From Sphingomonadaceae bacterium (GTDB taxonomy: Bacteria > Pseudomonadota > Alphaproteobacteria > Sphingomonadales > Sphingomonadaceae), in assembly GCA_013821585.1 (NCBI GenBank), contig JACDGO010000015.1, positions 1 to 14,563 of the forward strand: 14,563 bases of DNA, in the 5' to 3' direction. Position numbers and translations under genes: made by a program. Below are positions 7,352-14,563 of the stretch, in pieces (the first letter of the stretch is position 1; every line of letters begins with the position of its first letter). The notes below the pieces were generated by a model. That model did not search any database. It was not told where the DNA came from and was given only the letters and a program-made list of their open reading frames with translations.

Positions 7352-8241
7352 CGCGTGTCTTCATCGATGGCGCGGCGGGGACGACCGGCCTCGAGATCGA
7401 AGCGCGCCTCGAAGGTCGCCCCGAGTTCGAATTGTTTCGGCTCGACGAGGCGCGCCGGAAGGACGCCGCTGCACGGCGCGACGCGCTGAACGCCGCCGAT
7501 ACCGTCATCCTGTGCTTGCCTGACGCCGCAGCGCGCGAAGCGGTGACGCTGATCGAAAATCGCCGCACGCGCGTCATCGACGCGTCGAGCGCACACCGCG
7601 TCGCTACGGGTTGGACCTATGGTTTTCCCGAACTCGGCTTCGACGTCGCCGGCGCGATGCGCGTGTCGAATCCGGGCTGCTATCCGACGGGCTTCCTCGC
7701 GCTTGTCGCGCCGCTTGTGAAGGCCGGGCTGATCGCCGCCGACGCGCGGCTCGGTTGCAACGCCGTTTCGGGATACTCGGGCGGCGGTAAGGCGATGATC
7801 GCCGAGTTCGAAGACGGCGGCGCTCCTGCCTGGCGCGCCTACGCGCTCGACGGCACGCACAAGCACATCCCCGAGATGCGGCAACATTGCGGCCTCGCGC
7901 ACCCGCCGCTGTTCGCGCCCTCGGTCGCGAACACCTATCGCGGGATGATCGTCGAGGTGCCGCTGGGCGATGTCGACCCTGCGGCCGCGCTCGACGCGCT
8001 GACGGTAGCTTATGCTGGATCGCCGGTCGTCCGCGTCGTCGCCGACAATCCGGCGACGGTGGCGATCGAGCGCATGGCAGGAACCGACCGTCTCGACCTC
8101 TTCGTGTTCGCGAACGCCGAAGGGCGGCAAGTCCGCCTCGCCGCCGCGCTCGACAACCTCGGCAAGGGCGCCGCCGGTGCCGCCGTCCAAAACCTCAACC
8201 TGATGGCCGGGCTCCCCGAAACGACGGGCCTGCGTATCTAG
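7348..8241 (+). CDS. argC: N-acetyl-gamma-glutamyl-phosphate reductase
   Basis: NADPH-dependent third step of arginine biosynthesis: N-acetylglutamyl phosphate to N-acetylglutamate semialdehyde. The 297-aa size matches the short (type 2) ArgC. The dinucleotide-binding loop is DGAAGTTG (7-14), the catalytic cysteine is C111 in VSNPGCYPTGF, and the substrate-site segment is GTHKHIPEM (169-177). I chose GTG 7348, giving MTRVFIDGAAGTTG; the frame stays open upstream to an ATG at 7189, but that extension runs inside the SH3 gene and does not look like ArgC. The start overlaps the SH3 stop in GTGA. No other arginine genes are nearby, so the operon of four dissimilar genes gives no pathway context. 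The stop TAG 8239-8241 overlaps the oxyR stop on the other strand. Confidence 0.95.
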   Translation: MTRVFIDGAAGTTGLEIEARLEGRPEFELFRLDEARRKDAAARRDALNAADTVILCLPDAAAREAVTLIENRRTRVIDASSAHRVATGWTYGFPELGFDVAGAMRVSNPGCYPTGFLALVAPLVKAGLIAADARLGCNAVSGYSGGGKAMIAEFEDGGAPAWRAYALDGTHKHIPEMRQHCGLAHPPLFAPSVANTYRGMIVEVPLGDVDPAAALDALTVAYAGSPVVRVVADNPATVAIERMAGTDRLDLFVFANAEGRQVRLAAALDNLGKGAAGAAVQNLNLMAGLPETTGLRI

Positions 8242-9140
8242 CGGATCGCGGCGATGATCGTCTCCGCCAGCAGCTGATAGTCGCGGGTTCGCGCGCTTCC
8301 CTTGCGCCAGACCAGCGCGATCCGGCGCATCGCCCGATCGCTCGCGAGCGGCCGCGCGACGACGCGCGTCCCTTCCAGAATTCCGGCGTCGACCGCCATC
8401 TTCGGCAACAAGGTCAGCCCGAAACCATGATCGATCATCTGCACCAAAGTATGCAGGGATGTTCCCAGCATAAGCGCGTCCGATCGCATGTCCGGCCGTT
8501 CGCACGCGGCCAGCGCGTGATCCTTCAGGCAGTTGCCGTCTTCGAGAAGCAGCAGGCGATCGACGTCGATATCGACGGTTGCGATCGGGTCCGGAAGCCG
8601 GCGCGCGTCGCTCTCCGTCAAGCCGAGCAAAAGCGGCTCCGTTGTGATTGCGGCGACGTCTACCTCGCCGCAATCGAAGGGCAGCGCCAGCAAGACGCAG
8701 TCGATCGCGCCCCGGTGCAGCGCGTCGAGCGCCGACCGCGATGACGCCTCGCGAATGAACGGCCGGGCGACCGGCCAATCCCGGCGCAGCTGCGGCAGGA
8801 GGCGCGGCAGCACAAATGGCGCGATCGTCGGAATAACCGCGAGGCGCAGATCGCTCGACAAGGGCGCGCCCTCGGCCTGCGCCGTTTCCGCGAGATCCTC
8901 GACGCCGCGCACGACCAGACGCGCGCGCTCGACCATGTTTTCGCCGACGCTGGTGAACCGGACGAAGCGCTTGGTGCGTTCGACGAGCGTGACGTCCAGG
9001 AGCCGCTCGAGATCGCCGATCCCCGACGACAAGGTCGATTGCGTGACGAAACAGGCGGTGGCGGCCCGCCCGAAATGGCCGTGCTCGTGCAGCGCGAGCA
9101 GATATTGAAGCTGACGGACCGACGGAAGGAATGCGCTCAT
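8238..9140 (-). CDS. oxyR: LysR-family hydrogen peroxide sensor OxyR
   Basis: Peroxide-sensing transcription factor, 300 aa from ATG 9140. The N-terminal ~60 residues are the LysR helix-turn-helix (LQYLLALHEHGHFGRAA, then TQSTLSSGIGDLERLL). The regulatory domain follows, with AVIPTIAPFVLPRLLP matching the OxyR family. The redox cysteines are C204 in LLEDGNCLKDHAL and C213 in AACE; their spacing of nine is the same as C199-C208 of E. coli OxyR, so disulfide sensing should be intact. An in-frame TTG at 9152 would add four residues; I prefer the ATG. The gene is divergent from katG, its classical target, which implies control from the shared region 9141-9234 and probably autoregulation. It converges on argC with a 4-bp overlap and no terminator space between them. 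Confidence 0.95.
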   Translation of the reverse strand: MSAFLPSVRQLQYLLALHEHGHFGRAATACFVTQSTLSSGIGDLERLLDVTLVERTKRFVRFTSVGENMVERARLVVRGVEDLAETAQAEGAPLSSDLRLAVIPTIAPFVLPRLLPQLRRDWPVARPFIREASSRSALDALHRGAIDCVLLALPFDCGEVDVAAITTEPLLLGLTESDARRLPDPIATVDIDVDRLLLLEDGNCLKDHALAACERPDMRSDALMLGTSLHTLVQMIDHGFGLTLLPKMAVDAGILEGTRVVARPLASDRAMRRIALVWRKGSARTRDYQLLAETIIAAIR

Positions 9141-11433
<2,293 letters not shown>

Positions 11434-11440
11434 TTTGGGC

Positions 11441-11477
11441 GGGCAGGTCTTCGGCGGCCGGCGCCGGAAACCTGCCC
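11441..11477. terminator. Hairpin between the convergent katG and mltG genes
   Basis: GGGCAGGT (11441-11448) pairs perfectly with ACCTGCCC (11470-11477), and the 21-base loop can pair further (TCGGC 51-55 with GCCGGA 63-68, one bulged G). It begins 7 bp after the katG stop and ends 17 bp before the mltG stop, where a shared terminator is expected. Neither strand has a real T-run after the stem, so it would be a non-canonical or Rho-assisted terminator. Confidence 0.5.
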
Positions 11478-11494
11478 CCGTCCGACCGGCGCGG

Positions 11495-12433
11495 CTATTT
11501 CCCCGTCGCGGCGCGATAGGCCCGCCATTTGGCCACATTGGCATTGTGCTGCTGAAGCGTGTCGGCAAAGACACTGCTGCCGTCGCCCTTGGCGACGAAA
11601 TAGAGCGCGTTCGACGGCGCGGGGTCGAGCACGGCGACGATCGACGCCTTGCCGGGATTGGTGATCGGACCGGGCGGCAGACCGACGTGGCGATAGGTGT
11701 TGTAGGGACTGTCGCTGTCGAGTTCGGAGCGCAGGATGTGCCGCCCGATCGGCTTGCCGTGCGTCACCGGATAGATGACGGTTGGGTCGGCCTGAAGCGG
11801 CATGCCGCGCTTGAGCCGGTTCGAATAGACCGCCGCGACCATCCGCCGCTCGGACGCGACGCCGGTTTCCTTCTCGACGATCGAGGCGAGCACGATCGCC
11901 GCTTCGGGCGTGGTCACCGCGCTCGCGGGCGTACGCGCTTTCCACGCGTTCGCGATCGCGGTCTGCATCGCCTTTTGCATCCGGCCGAGCACCGCGCCGC
12001 GCGCCTCGCCGCGCACATAGGCGTAATTGTCGGGGAGCACCGACCCTTCGCGCGGAACCGCGACCGGCCCGGTCAGCAGCGGCGTCGCCGCGAGCCGTTC
12101 GTAAACGAGGATCGACGGCATCCCCTCGGGAACCGCGACGAAGCGCTGGATCACCCTTCCCGATTGCAGTAGCTTCAGGATCGCGCCCGCGCCCATTCCC
12201 TTGGCGATGCGGTATTCGCCGGGCTTGACCGCGCCGTGCGGCCCGAACAGCTTGGCGTGCGTCAGGAACGTGCGCGACGACCCGATCGCGCCGGCTTTTT
12301 CCAGAACGGCGGCCGCGGCGGTCAGGCTCGACCCTTGAGGGATGACGACATCGACGTCGCGCGCCGCGCCGCCGCGCATCACGAACAGCGCGATCGCGAT
12401 CAGCGCGATGACGATGAGCAGCAATCGGCGCAC
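11495..12433 (-). CDS. mltG: Endolytic murein transglycosylase MltG
   Basis: Inner-membrane enzyme of the YceG/MltG family that cuts nascent peptidoglycan strands and so limits glycan chain length. The protein has 312 aa from GTG 12433. Residues 3-19 (LLLIVIALIAIALF core) are a single N-terminal membrane anchor with the rest periplasmic. A LysM-like part follows (IPQGSSLTAAAAVLEKAG, about 31-48). The catalytic glutamate is E187 in LASIVEKETGVASERRMV, followed by the family's segment around residues 203-222 (YSNRLKRGMPLQADPTVIYP) and DSPYNTYRHVGLPPGPI. It lies 6 bp after the fabF stop without a clear Shine-Dalgarno, so translation is probably coupled. The acpP-fabF-mltG order is widely conserved in alphaproteobacteria. 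Confidence 0.95.
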   Translation of the reverse strand: MRRLLLIVIALIAIALFVMRGGAARDVDVVIPQGSSLTAAAAVLEKAGAIGSSRTFLTHAKLFGPHGAVKPGEYRIAKGMGAGAILKLLQSGRVIQRFVAVPEGMPSILVYERLAATPLLTGPVAVPREGSVLPDNYAYVRGEARGAVLGRMQKAMQTAIANAWKARTPASAVTTPEAAIVLASIVEKETGVASERRMVAAVYSNRLKRGMPLQADPTVIYPVTHGKPIGRHILRSELDSDSPYNTYRHVGLPPGPITNPGKASIVAVLDPAPSNALYFVAKGDGSSVFADTLQQHNANVAKWRAYRAATGK

Positions 12434-12439
12434 GGCGGC

Positions 12440-13699
12440 CTAGACCGCCTTCATCACCAGGCTGGCGTTGGTGCCGCCGAAGCCGAAGCTGTTGTTGAGC
12501 ACCGCTTTCACGCGGCGCTTCTTGGCGACGTGCGGCACCAGATCGACGCCCGCGCATCCCTCGCTCGGGTTGTCGAGGTTGAGCGTTGGAGGCACGATCT
12601 GATCGCGGATCGCGAGGATGCAGAAGATGCTCTCGACCGCGCCCGCGCCGCCGAGCAGATGCCCGATCGCCGACTTGGTCGACGACATTGACATCGTCGT
12701 CAAATGGTCACCGAACAGCCGCCGCACCGCGCCCAGCTCGAGTTCGTCGCCGAGCGGCGTCGAGGTGCCATGCGCGTTGATATAGTCAATTTCCGAAAGC
12801 GGGAGCCCGGACTTCTTCATTGCCATTTCCATCGAGCGATAGGCACCCGATCCTTCCGGGTGCGGCGCGGTCACGTGATAGGCGTCGCCCGACAGGCCGT
12901 AGCCGACGACCTCGGCGTAGATTTTGGCGCCACGCGCCTTCGCGCGCTCATATTCCTCGAGAACGACGACGCCCGCGCCCTCGCCCATCACGAAGCCGTC
13001 GCGATCGACATCGTAAGGGCGGCTCGCCTTTTCGGGGCAATCGTTGAACGCGGTCGACAGCGCGCGCGCCTGCGCGAAACCGGCGATGCCGATCGGGCAG
13101 ATCGCGCACTCCGCGCCGCCCGCGAGCATCACGTCGGCGTCGTCCATCGCGATCATCCGCGCCGCGTCGCCGATCGAATGCGCGCCTGTCGAGCAGGCGG
13201 TCACGACCGCGTGGTTCGGACCCATTAGCCCGTATTTGATACTGACCTGGCCCGAGATCAGGTTGATCAGACGGCCGTGGACGAAGTGCGGCGAAACGCG
13301 GCGCGGACCCTTTTCGTGCAGCACCAGCGATTCGCTCTCGATGCCGGGTAGCCCGCCGATTCCCGATCCGATCGAGCAGCCCGCGCGAAAGCGCTCGGCC
13401 TCGCTCATCTCGGTCAGGCCGGCGTCCTCGATCGCCTGCCCCGCCGCGTCGATGCCATAGATGATGAACGGATCGACCTGACGCTGCACTTTGTGGTCGA
13501 CGCGCTTGTTCGGGTCGAAGCCGTAGGGGTGGTCGGCCGGCTTCAGTTCGCAGGCGATCGTGCACGCATATCCGGTCGGGTCGAAGCGCGTGATGGTGGC
13601 CGCGCCCGACTTCGACGCGAGGATGTTAGCCCAGGTCGTTTCAACGTCGCCGCCGAGTGGCGTGACGAGGCCCAGTCCGGTTACGACGACACGGCGCAT
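12440..13699 (-). CDS. fabF: Beta-ketoacyl-ACP synthase II
   Basis: Elongating condensing enzyme of type II fatty acid synthesis: it joins malonyl-ACP to a growing acyl-ACP. The protein has 419 aa, a normal length, with the two-half thiolase fold. The catalytic triad is C169 (VTACSTGAH), H310 (NAHGTSTPLGD) and H347 (KSAIGHLLGGAGAVE), with K342 also conserved. C-terminal NNSFGFGGTNAS is typical of FabF/FabB, and the overall wording fits FabF. The start is ATG 13699 (MRRVVVTGLGLVTPLGG), with GGAG at 13706-13709 six bases upstream; the frame is open for six more codons to 13717, but that would run past this Shine-Dalgarno. It follows acpP after an 85-bp gap that contains a strong hairpin, and mltG follows directly. 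Confidence 0.97.
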   Translation of the reverse strand: MRRVVVTGLGLVTPLGGDVETTWANILASKSGAATITRFDPTGYACTIACELKPADHPYGFDPNKRVDHKVQRQVDPFIIYGIDAAGQAIEDAGLTEMSEAERFRAGCSIGSGIGGLPGIESESLVLHEKGPRRVSPHFVHGRLINLISGQVSIKYGLMGPNHAVVTACSTGAHSIGDAARMIAMDDADVMLAGGAECAICPIGIAGFAQARALSTAFNDCPEKASRPYDVDRDGFVMGEGAGVVVLEEYERAKARGAKIYAEVVGYGLSGDAYHVTAPHPEGSGAYRSMEMAMKKSGLPLSEIDYINAHGTSTPLGDELELGAVRRLFGDHLTTMSMSSTKSAIGHLLGGAGAVESIFCILAIRDQIVPPTLNLDNPSEGCAGVDLVPHVAKKRRVKAVLNNSFGFGGTNASLVMKAV

Positions 13700-13716
13700 C
13701 GCGATCTCCATATGCA

Positions 13717-13748
13717 AACGGCCTCCCTGCGTGTGCCGGGAGGCCGTT
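13717..13748 (-). terminator. Strong hairpin between acpP and fabF (attenuator or terminator)
   Basis: A perfect 11-bp inverted repeat: AACGGCCTCCC (13717-13727) and GGGAGGCCGTT (13738-13748) around a 10-base loop. Read in the direction of transcription (leftward), the stem is followed by a short TTTG run and, 7 bp further, by the fabF Shine-Dalgarno. A partial terminator here would give more acpP than fabF mRNA, which fits the high abundance of acyl carrier protein. The T-run is weak, so it could instead be a processing or 3'-end-stabilising stem. Confidence 0.6.
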
Positions 13749-13758
13749 CGAAATCCAC

Positions 13759-13776
13759 GGCTCCCTTTGGGAAGCC
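13759..13776 (-). repeat. Minor hairpin directly after the acpP stop
   Basis: GGCTCCC (13759-13765), loop TTT, then GGG-A-AGCC (13769-13776) forms a 7-bp stem with one bulged A. It lies between the acpP stop and the larger 13717-13748 stem, so the acpP 3' end would carry two consecutive hairpins. Function is not shown; it may contribute to 3'-end stability or termination. Confidence 0.35.
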
Positions 13777-13784
13777 CGAAGGCG

Positions 13785-14021
13785 TCAGCCCTTGTTCGAA
13801 TCGATATACGTAATCGCGTCCTTGACGGTCGCGATCTTCTCGGCCGCGTCGTCGGGGATTTCGACGCCGAACTCCTCCTCGAAAGCCATCACGAGTTCGA
13901 CGATGTCGAGGCTGTCCGCGCCGAGATCGTCGATGAAGCTCGCTTCCTCGGTGACCTTGTCCGCATCGACGCCGAGATGCTCGACGACGATCTTCTTCAC
14001 CCGGTCGGCGGTCTCGCTCAT
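13785..14021 (-). CDS. acpP: Acyl carrier protein
   Basis: Small acidic carrier (78 aa) that holds the growing fatty acyl chain on a 4'-phosphopantetheine arm and delivers it to the condensing and reducing enzymes and to acyltransferases. The attachment serine is S37 in the [15 protein letters not shown] signature. The acidic helix II and the C-terminal YIDSNKG are typical. The start ATG 14021 gives [17 protein letters not shown] and has AGAAGGA at 14028-14034 as Shine-Dalgarno, six bases away. The gene sits first in the leftward acpP-fabF-mltG cluster, with its promoter expected in 14022-14102. FabF, two hairpins downstream, uses this protein as substrate carrier. Confidence 0.98.
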   Translation of the reverse strand: MSETADRVKKIVVEHLGVDADKVTEEASFIDDLGADSLDIVELVMAFEEEFGVEIPDDAAEKIATVKDAITYIDSNKG

Positions 14022-14102
14022 GAGGGATCCTTCTCGTTCATGTCAGTGAAAGCTTCCGGCCAAGCCCTAATGGGAGCGCATGGGGTGCGCAAGTCCCGCG
14101 CG
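14022..14102 (-). promoter_or_regulatory. Presumed acpP promoter region between radA and acpP
   Basis: An 81-bp gap between the radA stop and acpP start. It is expected to carry the acpP promoter, since acpP needs strong independent expression. Reading leftward, TTGCGC followed 16 bases later by TTAGGG is the best -35/-10-like pair, but the second hexamer is poor. The only clear element is the acpP Shine-Dalgarno AGAAGGA (14028-14034). Readthrough from radA cannot be excluded. Confidence 0.35.
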
Positions 14103-14563
14103 TCAGCCTCGCCCGAGCATGAAATCGGCCAGCGCGCCGAGGCTCCGGAACTCGCTCACGCCGATCCCCTCGCCCCTGACGGCAGCCGGAACCCATGCGC
14201 GCTCGAACCCCAGTTTCGCCGCCTCCTTCAACCGCAATCCGGCATGCGAAACCGGCCGCACCTCGCCCGACAGCGCGACTTCGCCGAACGCGACGATGTC
14301 GGCGGGCACGGGCCGTTCGCTGAAGGCAGATATCAGCGCCGTCGCGACGGCGAGATCGGCGGCAGGGTCGCTCAGCCGGTATCCGCCGGCGATATTGAGA
14401 TAGACCTCGGCCGACGACAGCGACAGCCCGCAGCGCGCTTCGAGCACCGCCAAGATCATTGCCAGCCGTCCGCTGTCCCACCCGACCACGGCCCTGCGCG
14501 GGGTGGCCCCGCTCGCCAGCCGCACGGTCAGCGCCTGCACCTCGACGAGCACGGGACGCGTGC
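14103..14563 (-). CDS. radA: DNA repair protein RadA, C-terminal part (5' end outside the window)
   Basis: RadA (Sms) is a RecA-like helicase that promotes branch migration in recombination and repair. Only the last 153 complete codons are present; the gene runs off the right edge, so the zinc finger, Walker motifs and KNRFG motif are not visible. What is seen is the C-terminal Lon-protease-like domain: TRPVLVEVQALT at the edge, then VGWDSGRLAMILAVLEARCG, VYLNIAGGYRLSDPAADLAV, FGEVALSGEVRPV and RLKEAAKLGF, all characteristic of RadA. The frame is intact to TGA 14103-14105. It reads in the same direction as acpP, 81 bp upstream. Confidence 0.93.
   Translation of the reverse strand, partial: TRPVLVEVQALTVRLASGATPRRAVVGWDSGRLAMILAVLEARCGLSLSSAEVYLNIAGGYRLSDPAADLAVATALISAFSERPVPADIVAFGEVALSGEVRPVSHAGLRLKEAAKLGFERAWVPAAVRGEGIGVSEFRSLGALADFMLGRG

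Overview
The window is GC-rich (roughly two-thirds G+C by eye), gene-dense, and looks like chromosome from an alphaproteobacterium, most likely a sphingomonad. This is an inference from protein wording (SerRS, the SH3 N-terminal module, the 300-aa OxyR with its katG) and from the acpP-fabF-mltG order, which is typical of alphaproteobacteria. I see no IS element, integrase, phage gene, CRISPR array, tRNA or rRNA. The content is mainly core housekeeping, and I do not find a convincing undescribed system.

Layout. Bases 1-132 hold two adjacent palindromes that resemble a dispersed REP-type element, placed just upstream of serS. A rightward block follows: serS (seryl-tRNA synthetase), surE (nucleotidase, TTG start) and rimO (ribosomal protein S12 methylthiotransferase). 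A leftward gene for a TPR-sulfotransferase fusion ends 3 bp from rimO. Divergent from it, a second rightward block holds an M17 leucyl aminopeptidase, a short MarR regulator, a 93-aa SH3-only protein that looks like the N-terminal part of an NlpC/P60 endopeptidase, and argC. The SH3 gene and argC overlap in GTGA.

argC runs tail-to-tail into oxyR, and one CTAG palindrome supplies both stop codons. oxyR and katG are divergent across a short intergenic region and form a peroxide-defence module: OxyR keeps its redox cysteine pair, and KatG keeps its catalytic residues and the Trp-Tyr-Met cross-link.

The right end is a leftward block: radA (5' end outside the window), acpP, fabF and mltG. Acyl carrier protein and the elongating ketoacyl synthase act together in fatty acid synthesis, and MltG trims nascent peptidoglycan. 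A perfect 11-bp hairpin lies between acpP and fabF and may set the ratio of their expression. The points most worth a second look are the SH3-only gene, the REP-like palindromes, the acpP/fabF hairpin and the shared CTAG stop.
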